Notes: a model not told the origin generated them from the letters alone. A DNA stretch of 6,324 nt from an uncultured Clostridia bacterium (GCA_946183765.1 CAMHDC010000080.1:1-6324); one strand, 5' to 3'. Shown: positions 1 through 6,243, counted from the first letter of the stretch. A program made the numbers and translations.

Positions 1-606
1 AACGCCATCAAGCTCAAGGGGACGCCGAAGATCACCTCCGAATCCGGCATGATCGGCCTTGGCTGGGCCTCCTCCGGCGGAGAGGGTTCCGCCCTGATGA
101 ACGACAGGTATCTGGCGGCCGACGGCATCGAGAACGTGATCCGGGTGTTGGACAGCATCGAGATGGGCAGTTTCCCCAGCGTGGACTTCGCGGAGCTGGA
201 CGCCTGCAGCGGCGGGTGTGTCGGCGGCGTCCTTACGGTGGAGAACCCCTATATCGCCCAGGTCCGCTTGCAGACCCTGCGCCGGTATATGCCCGTGAGC
301 CTCAACCATGTGCCGCGGCAAAACGGGGACGCGGACGTGCCGGAGGATATCATGACCGTGAAGCCGGCCACCTTCGCCAACGTGTCCGCTCTGAACGTGA
401 GCCGGTTCGAGTCCATCCGCATGATGGCGGACATCGAGAACATCCATGAGAGCCTGCCGGCTTTGGACTGCGGTTCCTGCGGCGCTCCCAACTGCCGCGC
501 CTTCGCGGAGGATGTGGTGAAGGGGGAGGCGAACATCGACGAGTGCATCGTCCATATGCGGGAACAGCTGAAAAAACTCATGAGCGAAATGGAGAAGAAG
601 TCATGA
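1..606 (+). CDS. Putative sensory [FeFe]-hydrogenase-like protein, C-terminal part (5' partial)
   Basis: The reading frame is open from base 1, so only the last 201 residues are present. Seen: a degenerate hydrogenase L3-type motif (ELDACSGGCVGG, cysteines at partial residues 69 and 73) followed by VENP, then a [4Fe-4S] 'Fes'-type motif C-x2-C-x4-C-x16-C (Cys157, 160, 165, 182), and a lysine/glutamate-rich tail ending EKKS. Known of the family: proteins with an iron-hydrogenase large-subunit domain and a C-terminal Fes cluster occur beside bifurcating hydrogenase operons in Clostridia and are grouped with putative sensory (group C/D) [FeFe]-hydrogenases. Unlike catalytic HydA, the motif lacks the GGGxP ending, which favours a sensing over a turnover role. 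The L1 and L2 motifs and any N-terminal ferredoxin or PAS domains would lie off the left edge, so the exact group cannot be set. The stop codon overlaps the next start by four bases. Inferred role: H2 or redox sensor for the module. Confidence 0.85.
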   Translation, partial: NAIKLKGTPKITSESGMIGLGWASSGGEGSALMNDRYLAADGIENVIRVLDSIEMGSFPSVDFAELDACSGGCVGGVLTVENPYIAQVRLQTLRRYMPVSLNHVPRQNGDADVPEDIMTVKPATFANVSALNVSRFESIRMMADIENIHESLPALDCGSCGAPNCRAFAEDVVKGEANIDECIVHMREQLKKLMSEMEKKS

Positions 607-929
607 CCGTATTTGAGATCAGGGATGCGCTGGGGCTCGTTCCCCTGCACGAGGCCGAGGATCGGCCGGTCACCGGCGGATATGCCGGGGATCTGTTGAG
701 CTGGGTCATGGGTCGGGCACAGAGCGGCGACTGCTGGATCACCATCATGTCCAACCGCAACGTGCCGGCGGTCTGCTCCCTCACGGACGCGGCCATGGTC
801 ATCTTCGCGGAAGATGTGACCCCGGACGACGCGGCTTTGGAAGCGGCGGCGGACAACGATCTCAACTTCTATCGTTCCCCGCTGTCCGTGTTCGAGCTGT
901 GCGCCAAGGTGGCTTCCCTGCTCTCATGA
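603..929 (+). CDS. Small DRTGG-domain protein
   Basis: This 108-residue protein consists essentially of one DRTGG domain. The signature is seen at about residues 20-32 (DRPVTGGYAGDLL), followed by SWVMGRA, a WITI strand and an alternating hydrophobic pattern to the C-terminus. DRTGG domains are otherwise known as regulatory or linking domains in phosphotransacetylase-like proteins and some CBS proteins; their ligand is not well defined. Stand-alone copies are typical neighbours of clostridial [FeFe]-hydrogenase operons, as here between the sensor-like gene and the PHP gene. The start at 603 is chosen because it makes an ATGA overlap with the previous stop, has GGAG at 591-594 eight bases upstream, and begins exactly where domain-like sequence begins; the in-frame ATG at 543 lies deep inside the preceding gene. 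The role, perhaps nucleotide or small-ligand sensing for the module, is inferred only. Confidence 0.85.
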   Translation: MTVFEIRDALGLVPLHEAEDRPVTGGYAGDLLSWVMGRAQSGDCWITIMSNRNVPAVCSLTDAAMVIFAEDVTPDDAALEAAADNDLNFYRSPLSVFELCAKVASLLS

Positions 930-1645
930 ACGCATTCGCTGTCGATCTGCACATCCATTCCTGCCTGTCTCCCTGCGCGGAGGACGATATGACCCCCTGC
1001 AACATCGCGGGGATGGGATATCTCAACGGGCTCAGGATCATGGCGCTGACGGATCACAACACGGCGAAGAACTGTCCGGCCTTTTACGCCGCCTGTCGGG
1101 AATACGGCATCGTGCCCGTGCCGGGCATGGAGCTGACCACGGCGGAGGACGTCCACATGGTCTGTCTGTTCCCTAAGCTCGACACGGCCTTGGCCTTCGA
1201 CAAGCTGGTGGAAGAGAAGCGCATGAAGGTCAAGAACAAACCGGAGATCTTCGGCGAGCAGATCATCATGGGCGAACAGGACGTGCCCATCGGCAACGAT
1301 CCCTGGTTCCTGCCAGCGGCCACGGCCCTGACCATCGAGGAAGGGGCGAAGCTGGTCCGATCCATGGGCGGGGTCTGCTACCCGGCCCATATCGACCGGG
1401 AGGCTAACGGACTCCTGGCGGTGCTGGGCTTCTTCCCGGAAGAACCGGTGTTCACCCTGGCTGAAGTCCATGACGAGGACAAGCGCGATTTGGCGGGAGG
1501 GCGGAAGATCCTGGTCTCCTCAGACGCCCATAGGCTTTGGGAGATCAGCGACGGCAGCTTCTGCGTGCATCTGGACGTGAGCCCGGAGGCGGGGGAAGAG
1601 GCCGTTCGAGAAGCTTTCTTTGCCATGCTGGAGAAGAAATCATGA
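926..1645 (+). CDS. PHP-domain metal-dependent phosphoesterase
   Basis: The product is 239 residues, the usual size of stand-alone PHP proteins, and is predicted cytosolic since no signal or membrane segment is visible. All main PHP metal-site motifs can be seen: DLHIHS (His9, His11), LTDHN (Asp43, His44), GMEL (Glu69), EDVH (His77), PAHID (His155) and SSDAH (Asp200, His202). An intact di- or trinuclear metal site and hydrolysis of a phosphoester are therefore likely; the substrate (phosphoprotein, nucleotide or other) cannot be read from sequence. The start at 926 overlaps the DRTGG stop as ATGA and places the first metal motif at residue 7; the upstream in-frame ATG at 899 would add nine residues inside the previous gene. 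The C-terminus ends LEKKS and overlaps the next gene by four bases. PHP genes are recurrent neighbours of clostridial hydrogenase operons. A phosphatase role opposing the adjacent ATPase/kinase-like protein is a hypothesis. Confidence 0.88.
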   Translation: MNAFAVDLHIHSCLSPCAEDDMTPCNIAGMGYLNGLRIMALTDHNTAKNCPAFYAACREYGIVPVPGMELTTAEDVHMVCLFPKLDTALAFDKLVEEKRMKVKNKPEIFGEQIIMGEQDVPIGNDPWFLPAATALTIEEGAKLVRSMGGVCYPAHIDREANGLLAVLGFFPEEPVFTLAEVHDEDKRDLAGGRKILVSSDAHRLWEISDGSFCVHLDVSPEAGEEAVREAFFAMLEKKS

Positions 1646-2193
1646 AGGAACTGTCGCTGAACATTCTGGATATCGTGCAGAACTCCATCTCCGCCGAAGC
1701 GTCTCTCATCGAGATCCTGCTGGCGGAAACGGACGAGACGCTGCGCATCACCATCAAGGATGACGGCAGAGGCATGTCACAGGATTTCCTGGCCACCGTG
1801 ATGGATCCCTTCTCCACCACCCGCAAGACCCGGAAGGTGGGCATGGGCATCCCCCTGTTCAAGCTGGCGGCGGAGCAGACCGGCGGAGAGCTGACCATCA
1901 CGTCCCGGACCAGGGATATGAGCCCGGAGGACCACGGAACGGTCATTTCCGCTTTCTTCTACAAGAATCACATGGATTTCACGCCCCTGGGGGATGTGGT
2001 ATCCACTTTGATCAGTCTCATCCAGGGCTGTCCTGACGTGGATTTTCTCTTTGAGCACGAGCTGCCCAACGGAGAAACGGTCCACCTGGACACGCGGGAG
2101 ATGAGGGAAGCCCTGGGAGACGAGATCCCATTGAACAGCTTCGAGGTCCTGGAATGGGCCCGAGAGAGTTTAAACGAACAATATGGTTTTTAG
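1642..2193 (+). CDS. GHKL-type ATP-binding protein (anti-sigma-factor / histidine-kinase-like ATPase)
   Basis: The 183-residue product starts almost directly with a Bergerat-fold ATPase: N-box ILDIVQNS (Asn14), G1 box DDGRGM (residues 40-45), an F-box-like DPFSTT (55-60), and a G2 box KVGMGIPLFK (65-74). There is no room for a dimerisation/histidine-phosphotransfer domain before the N-box, so this is not a complete sensor histidine kinase. It could be a serine kinase of the anti-sigma type, an ATP-dependent switch, or an assembly factor. The C-terminal part (about 110-183, with PLGDVVSTLISLI and VHLDTREM) resembles nothing I can name beyond this hydrogenase-linked family. The start at 1642 overlaps the PHP stop as ATGA with GGAG eight bases upstream (1630-1633). 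The stop is TAG at 2191-2193, after which the tight gene packing breaks. The ATPase fold is clear; the function in the operon is inferred. Confidence 0.85.
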   Translation: MKELSLNILDIVQNSISAEASLIEILLAETDETLRITIKDDGRGMSQDFLATVMDPFSTTRKTRKVGMGIPLFKLAAEQTGGELTITSRTRDMSPEDHGTVISAFFYKNHMDFTPLGDVVSTLISLIQGCPDVDFLFEHELPNGETVHLDTREMREALGDEIPLNSFEVLEWARESLNEQYGF

Positions 2194-2239
2194 GCGAAAG
2201 CTTACTACATAACCAAAAACTTAGGAAAGGAAAACAACT
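2194..2239 (+). promoter_or_regulatory. AT-rich intergenic gap with small hairpin and RBS; possible processing or promoter region
   Basis: This is the only sizeable gap in the operon, 46 bases, markedly richer in A and T than its surroundings. A five-pair hairpin with a GAAA tetraloop (TAGGC at 2191-2195 with GCTTA at 2200-2204, one G-U pair) begins at the preceding stop codon; it is too weak and lacks a T-run to be a terminator. The purine-rich AGGAAAGGA at 2223-2231 is the ribosome binding site for the start at 2240. I see no convincing -35/-10 pair; TACATA at 2206-2211 is at best a weak -10. A second promoter or mRNA processing site here would be inference. Confidence 0.35.
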
Positions 2240-2605
2240 ATGAAAAGTCTTGAGGAACTTGCAGCGATTCGGAACAAAATGAAGGATAGGGTCGCTATCC
2301 GCGAGAACAACGGCGATATCCGGATCGTCGTTGGCATGGCCACCTGCGGCATCGCCGCCGGCGCCCGGCCCGTACTCAACGCCTTTGTGGAGGAAGTCCG
2401 CAAGCAGCACGCTGACAACGCCACCGTGACCCAGACCGGCTGCATCGGCATGTGCCGGCTCGAGCCCATCGTGGAGGTCTTCGAGGGCGGCAAGGAGCGG
2501 GTCACCTATGTGAAGGTCAAGCCGGCCATGGTCCCCCGGATCGTCAAGGAGCACATTCTTGGCGGGAAACCCATCACGGAATACACCATCGGTGCCGCAG
2601 AATAA
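2240..2605 (+). CDS. Thioredoxin-fold [2Fe-2S] ferredoxin-like hydrogenase-associated protein (three-cysteine variant)
   Basis: The 121-residue product has a short helical N-terminus, then the core of a thioredoxin-like [2Fe-2S] domain as in NuoE/HydC and the N-terminus of HydB. Seen: GMATCGIAAGA (Cys36) and TGCIGMC (Cys68, Cys72), then a P-I-V-E-V strand and a C-terminal helix. The usual ligand pattern is C-x4/5-C about 30-40 residues before C-x3-C; the second cysteine is absent here (Gly41 or Ala42 at its place), so only three ligands are visible. It also lacks the longer N-terminal helical domain of full NuoE/HydC (roughly 160 residues). It precedes hydB by 18 bases and so probably belongs to the hydrogenase complex or its assembly. 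The residue pattern resembles small ferredoxin-domain proteins found at this place in clostridial hyd operons. It could bind an incomplete or differently ligated cluster, or act structurally; which is unknown. Confidence 0.85.
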   Translation: MKSLEELAAIRNKMKDRVAIRENNGDIRIVVGMATCGIAAGARPVLNAFVEEVRKQHADNATVTQTGCIGMCRLEPIVEVFEGGKERVTYVKVKPAMVPRIVKEHILGGKPITEYTIGAAE

Positions 2606-2608
2606 AAA

Positions 2609-2614
2609 CGGAGG
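2609..2614 (+). promoter_or_regulatory. Ribosome binding site of hydB
   Basis: CGGAGG lies nine bases before the ATG at 2624. An in-frame TTG at 2618 is only three bases from this site, too close for initiation, so this site decides the hydB start in favour of 2624. Confidence 0.75.
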
Positions 2615-2623
2615 ATATTGAGA

Positions 2624-4417
2624 ATGATTCGTACGCATGTAATGATCTGTGGCGGTACGGGCTGTACCTCTTCTGACAGCCCCAAGATCGCCGAAGCCAT
2701 GGAGCAGGAGATCGTCAAACTGGGCCTTCAGGATGAAGTCAAGGTCGTGCGCACTGGCTGCTTCGGCCTCTGCGAGATGGGCCCCGTCATGATCGTCTAC
2801 CCCGATGGCACCTTCTACTCCCGCGTGAAGGTCTCCGATGTGCCTGAGATCGCTTCCGAGCACCTCCTGAAGGGCCGTATCGTGGAGCGCCTGGTGCACC
2901 GTGACACCGAAGGCGGCGAGAAGGTCGAGGTCCCCACGCTGAAGGACATCGAGTTCTATAAGCCTCAGCTCCGTGTGGCGCTGCGCAACTGCGGCGTCAT
3001 CAACCCGGAGGACATCGAAGAGTACATCGCCATGGACGGCTATTCCGCTCTGGGCAAGGTCCTCACCGAGATGACTCGTGAGCAGGTCATCGACGTGGTC
3101 ACCAAGTCCGGCCTCCGCGGCCGCGGCGGCGCCGGCTTCCCCACCGGTTTGAAGTGGAAGTTCGCTGCCGTCAACCAGACTCCCAACAAGTACGTGGTCT
3201 GCAACGCCGACGAGGGCGACCCCGGCGCGTTCATGGATCGTTCCGTGTTGGAAGGCGATCCCCACGCCATCCTGGAAGCCATGTGCATCGCGGGCTATGC
3301 CATCAATGCGAACCAGGGCTACATCTACGTTCGTGCTGAGTACCCCATCGCCGTGCACCGTCTGCAGATTGCCATCAAGCAGGCCCGTGAGTACGGTTTG
3401 CTCGGCAAGGACATCTTCGGTACCGGCTTCGATTTCGACATCGACGTACGTCTGGGCGCCGGCGCCTTTGTGTGCGGCGAAGAGACCGCGCTGCTGACCT
3501 CCATCGAGGGCAATCGCGGCGAGCCCAAGACCAAGCCGCCGTTCCCCGCCAACAAGGGCCTCTTCGGCCAGCCCACCATCATCAACAACGTGGAAACCCT
3601 GGCAAACATCCCCCAGATCATCCTCAAGGGCGCCGAATGGTTCGCATCCATGGGCACCGAGGGCAGCAAGGGCACCAAGGTCTTCGCTCTCGGCGGCAAG
3701 ATCAACAACACCGGCCTTGTGGAAGTTCCTCTGGGCACCACCCTCCGCCAGATCATCTATGATATCGGCGGCGGCATTCCCAACGGCAGAGAATTCAAGG
3801 CCGTTCAGACCGGCGGTCCTTCCGGCGGCTGCATCCCGGCCAAGTATCTGGATCTGCCCATCGACTACGAGAACCTCAAGAGCATCGGCGCCATGATGGG
3901 TTCCGGCGGTATGATCGTCCTCGACGATTCCACCTGCATGGTGGACGTGGCCCGGTTCTATCTGGACTTCACCGTGGACGAGAGCTGCGGCAAGTGCGTC
4001 CCCTGCCGTATCGGCACCCGCCGCTTGCTGGAGATGCTGGACAAGATCACCAGCGGCAACGGCACGCTGGAAGATCTGGACAAGATGGAAGAGCTCTGCA
4101 AGTACATCCAGGCCAACGCCTTGTGCGCTCTGGGCCAGACCGCTCCCAACCCCGTGCTCTCCACGCTGAAGTTCTTCCGCGACGAGTACGTGGCCCACGT
4201 GGTCGACAAGCGCTGCCCCGCCGGCGTGTGCAAGAAGCTCCTGCGCTATGAGATCGATCCCGATAAGTGCCGCGGCTGCACGGCTTGCGCCCGCAAGTGC
4301 CCCGTCAACGCCATCACCGGCACGGTGAAGCAGCCCCACGTCATCGATCAGGCCAAGTGCATCAAGTGCGGTACCTGTATGGATACCTGCCGCTTCGGTG
4401 CCATCAGCAAGAAATAA
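2624..4417 (+). CDS. hydB: Bifurcating [FeFe]-hydrogenase subunit HydB (NuoF-like, NADH/FMN-binding)
   Basis: The 597-residue product is the flavin/NAD(H)-binding electron-input subunit of multimeric [FeFe]-hydrogenases, cytosolic. Domains in order: thioredoxin-like [2Fe-2S] domain with all four ligands (Cys9, Cys14, Cys46, Cys50); NuoF Rossmann-like FMN/NADH domain with GRGGAGFPTGLKW (166-178), NADEGDPGAF (194-203) and GAGAFVCGEETAL (278-290); SLBB-type segment (about 350-435); NuoF C-terminal [4Fe-4S] site ESCGKCVPC plus Cys501 (Cys455, 458, 461, 501); a CPAGVC pair (531, 536) that may bind metal; and two ferredoxin [4Fe-4S] motifs (Cys549/552/555/559 and 579/582/585/589). Length and layout match HydB of HydABC enzymes. 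In such enzymes NADH oxidation or NAD+ reduction at FMN is coupled to ferredoxin and HydA. hydA follows after 11 bases. NADH rather than NADPH is presumed from the family. Arginine codons are nearly all CGT/CGC, suggesting high expression. Confidence 0.96.
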   Translation: MIRTHVMICGGTGCTSSDSPKIAEAMEQEIVKLGLQDEVKVVRTGCFGLCEMGPVMIVYPDGTFYSRVKVSDVPEIASEHLLKGRIVERLVHRDTEGGEKVEVPTLKDIEFYKPQLRVALRNCGVINPEDIEEYIAMDGYSALGKVLTEMTREQVIDVVTKSGLRGRGGAGFPTGLKWKFAAVNQTPNKYVVCNADEGDPGAFMDRSVLEGDPHAILEAMCIAGYAINANQGYIYVRAEYPIAVHRLQIAIKQAREYGLLGKDIFGTGFDFDIDVRLGAGAFVCGEETALLTSIEGNRGEPKTKPPFPANKGLFGQPTIINNVETLANIPQIILKGAEWFASMGTEGSKGTKVFALGGKINNTGLVEVPLGTTLRQIIYDIGGGIPNGREFKAVQTGGPSGGCIPAKYLDLPIDYENLKSIGAMMGSGGMIVLDDSTCMVDVARFYLDFTVDESCGKCVPCRIGTRRLLEMLDKITSGNGTLEDLDKMEELCKYIQANALCALGQTAPNPVLSTLKFFRDEYVAHVVDKRCPAGVCKKLLRYEIDPDKCRGCTACARKCPVNAITGTVKQPHVIDQAKCIKCGTCMDTCRFGAISKK

Positions 4418-4422
4418 GGAGG
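4416..4422 (+). promoter_or_regulatory. Ribosome binding site of hydA
   Basis: AAGGAGG begins within the hydB stop codon and ends six bases before the ATG at 4429. It is near consensus and fixes the hydA start at 4429 rather than at the in-frame ATG at 4267, which lies inside the hydB ferredoxin domain. Confidence 0.85.
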
Positions 4423-4428
4423 AACCCA

Positions 4429-6174
4429 ATGAATACTGTTCATGTCAAGATCAACGGGATCGAAGTCGAGGTCCCTTCCGATTACACTGTTCTGATGGCG
4501 GCGGAGAAGGCTGGCGTCCATATCCCCACCCTCTGCTACCTGAAGGACGTTAACGCCATCGGCGCTTGCCGTATGTGCGTGGTCGAGGTGAAGGGCGCCC
4601 GCTCCAACCCCGTGGCCTGCCTCCAGCAGGTGGCCGAGGGCATGGAGGTCCAGACCAACACCCCCGCCCTGCGCGCTTCCCGCAAGATGACGTTGGAGCT
4701 CATGCTCTCCAACCACCGGATGGACTGCCTTGGCTGCGTCCGTTCCACCAACTGCGAACTGCAGACCCTGGCCCAGGAATACGGCGCCGACCCCGACAAG
4801 TTCCGTCCCGCCGAGCCCATGCAGCCGGATCTCGATGAGTCCGCCATCCACCTCATCCGCGACAACAGCAAGTGCATCCTGTGCCGTCGCTGCATCGCGG
4901 TCTGCAAGAACGTGCAGCACGCCCATGTCATCGGCGCCAGCATGCGCGGCTACAAGACCCACGTGTCCAGCCCCTTCGAGATGCCTCTCGCGGACACCAG
5001 CTGCGTGAACTGCGGCCAGTGCATCCAGGTGTGCCCCACCGGCGCCCTCACCGAGCGTGACGACACCGACAAGGTCTGGAAGGCCCTCTCCGATCCCACC
5101 AAGCATGTGGTCATCGCCCCCGCGCCCTCCGTCCGTGTCCAGATCGGCGAGTGCTTCGGCATCCCCATGGGCACCAACGTGGAAGGCAAGCTCATCGCGG
5201 CCTGCCGCCGTCTGGGCTTCGACAAGGTGTTCGATGTGGACAACGCCGCCGACGTGACCATCATGGAGGAAGGCACCGAGCTCATCCAGCGCATCCAGAA
5301 CGGCGGGCCCCTGCCCCAGATCACTTCCTGCAGCCCCGGCTGGATCAAGTTCTGCGAGCACTACTATCCCGAGTTCATCCCCAACCTGTCCACCTGCAAG
5401 TCCCCCCAGGGCATGTATGGTGCGCTGGTGAAGAGCTACTACGCCGAGCATGCGGGCATCGACCCCAAGGACATCTTCTGCGTGTCCGTCATGCCCTGCA
5501 CGGCCAAGAAGTTCGAGTGCAACCGTCCTGAGCTGGGCCACAACGGGCTGCCCGATGTGGACGTGTCCCTGACCACCCGTGAGCTGGCCCGCATGATCAA
5601 GAAGGCCGGCATCATCTTCGACAAGCTCCCCGACGAAGTTGCGGACGATCTGCTGGGCGAAGCCTCCGGCGCCGGCCACATCTTCGGCGCCACCGGCGGC
5701 GTCATGGAAGCGGCCCTCCGTACCGTGTACGAAGTGGTCACCGGCAAGACCCTGGAGAAAGTGGAGTTCGAAGCCGTCCGCGGCGTCGAAGCCATCAAGG
5801 AAGCCGAGTACGACCTGAACGGCCTCAAGGTCCGCGTGGCCGTCACCTCCGGCCTGGAGAACGCCAGCAAGCTCCTCGACATGGTCAAGCGGGGCGAGAA
5901 GGACTATACCTTCATCGAGGTCATGGCCTGCCCCGGCGGCTGCGTCAACGGCGGCGGTCAGCCCATCGTGCCCAGCAACTTCAAGAACTTCCACGACGTG
6001 CGGGCCATCCGCGCGGCCGGCCTCTATGGCGAGGACGCCAACATGCCGCTGCGTAAGTCCCACGAGAATCCGGAAGTCCAGAAGCTGTACAAGGACTACC
6101 TGGGCGAGCCCTGCAGCCACAAGGCCCACGAGCTGCTGCACACCACCTACACCAACCGCGGCCTCTACAAGTAA
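4429..6174 (+). CDS. hydA: [FeFe]-hydrogenase catalytic subunit HydA
   Basis: The 581-residue protein catalyses 2H+ + 2e- <-> H2 at an H-cluster. Domains in order: [2Fe-2S] plant-type domain (Cys36, 47, 50, 64); His-ligated [4Fe-4S] site H-x3-C-x2-C-x5-C (His96, Cys100, 103, 109); two ferredoxin [4Fe-4S] motifs (Cys149/152/155/159 and 192/195/198/202); H-cluster domain with L1 TSCSPGW (299-305), L2 MPCTAKKFE (355-363) and L3 EVMACPGGCVNGGGQP (497-512); and a C-terminal small-subunit-like region (about 525-581, RKSHENP, HKAHELLH). Putative proton-path residues Glu281, Glu284, Cys301 and Ser321 align by spacing with those of clostridial CpI. The odd point is Ser302 where CpI has the ligand cysteine. 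It lacks the extra C-terminal [2Fe-2S] domain I recall for the longer Thermotoga maritima HydA. It is the last gene of the operon. Together with HydB it is most likely part of a bifurcating or NAD(H)-linked trimeric enzyme rather than a monomeric ferredoxin hydrogenase. Confidence 0.97.
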   Translation: MNTVHVKINGIEVEVPSDYTVLMAAEKAGVHIPTLCYLKDVNAIGACRMCVVEVKGARSNPVACLQQVAEGMEVQTNTPALRASRKMTLELMLSNHRMDCLGCVRSTNCELQTLAQEYGADPDKFRPAEPMQPDLDESAIHLIRDNSKCILCRRCIAVCKNVQHAHVIGASMRGYKTHVSSPFEMPLADTSCVNCGQCIQVCPTGALTERDDTDKVWKALSDPTKHVVIAPAPSVRVQIGECFGIPMGTNVEGKLIAACRRLGFDKVFDVDNAADVTIMEEGTELIQRIQNGGPLPQITSCSPGWIKFCEHYYPEFIPNLSTCKSPQGMYGALVKSYYAEHAGIDPKDIFCVSVMPCTAKKFECNRPELGHNGLPDVDVSLTTRELARMIKKAGIIFDKLPDEVADDLLGEASGAGHIFGATGGVMEAALRTVYEVVTGKTLEKVEFEAVRGVEAIKEAEYDLNGLKVRVAVTSGLENASKLLDMVKRGEKDYTFIEVMACPGGCVNGGGQPIVPSNFKNFHDVRAIRAAGLYGEDANMPLRKSHENPEVQKLYKDYLGEPCSHKAHELLHTTYTNRGLYK

Positions 6175-6190
6175 GCCACAGGCACAATCA

Positions 6191-6222
6191 AAAAGCAGGA
6201 AGTCGAAAGGCTTCCTGCTTTT
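6191..6222. terminator. Strong intrinsic terminator, likely bidirectional
   Basis: AAAAGCAGGAAG (6191-6202) pairs perfectly with CTTCCTGCTTTT (6211-6222). The stem can extend by a G-U and a C-G pair (6203-6204 with 6209-6210), closing on a GAAA tetraloop, giving 14 pairs. It begins 17 bases after the hydA stop. The A-run on the left and T-run on the right mean it can work on both strands, fitting the convergent gene on the - strand. Confidence 0.9.
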
Positions 6223-6243
6223 CTGTATGGATGGGGGAGAAGG

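Noticed and set aside
543..602. Upstream ATG for the DRTGG gene
   Set aside because: It would add residues read out of frame within the sensor's cluster domain; the ATGA overlap at 603 with GGAG upstream is the natural start. Starts at 899 and 1537 for the next two genes were rejected for the same kind of reason.
1642..2193. Complete two-component histidine kinase
   Set aside because: No dimerisation/phosphoacceptor-histidine domain and no sensor or membrane segment; only the ATPase fold and a short unique tail are present.
2191..2204. Terminator between the accessory module and the hydrogenase genes
   Set aside because: The stem is only five pairs with one G-U and no following T-run, so strong termination is unlikely.
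2618..2623. TTG start for hydB two codons upstream
   Set aside because: Only three bases from the GGAGG core; ATG at 2624 has proper spacing and is the better codon.
4267..4428. Longer hydA start at ATG 4267 giving a 54-residue extension
   Set aside because: The extension overlaps the HydB ferredoxin domain in another frame, has shadow-like composition, and the AAGGAGG site at 4416-4422 points to 4429.
2018..4429. Very long open frame (803 codons) on the - strand opposite the GHKL, ferredoxin-like and hydB genes
   Set aside because: It lies antisense to genes with full motifs; the open frame is a by-product of GC-rich codon bias. The translation is low-complexity Ala/Gly/Asp/His/Leu-rich with no recognisable domain.
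4348..6141. Long open frame (597 codons) on the - strand opposite hydA
   Set aside because: Same cause: antisense shadow of hydA, with repetitive Ala/Gly/Val/His/Asp composition and no motifs.
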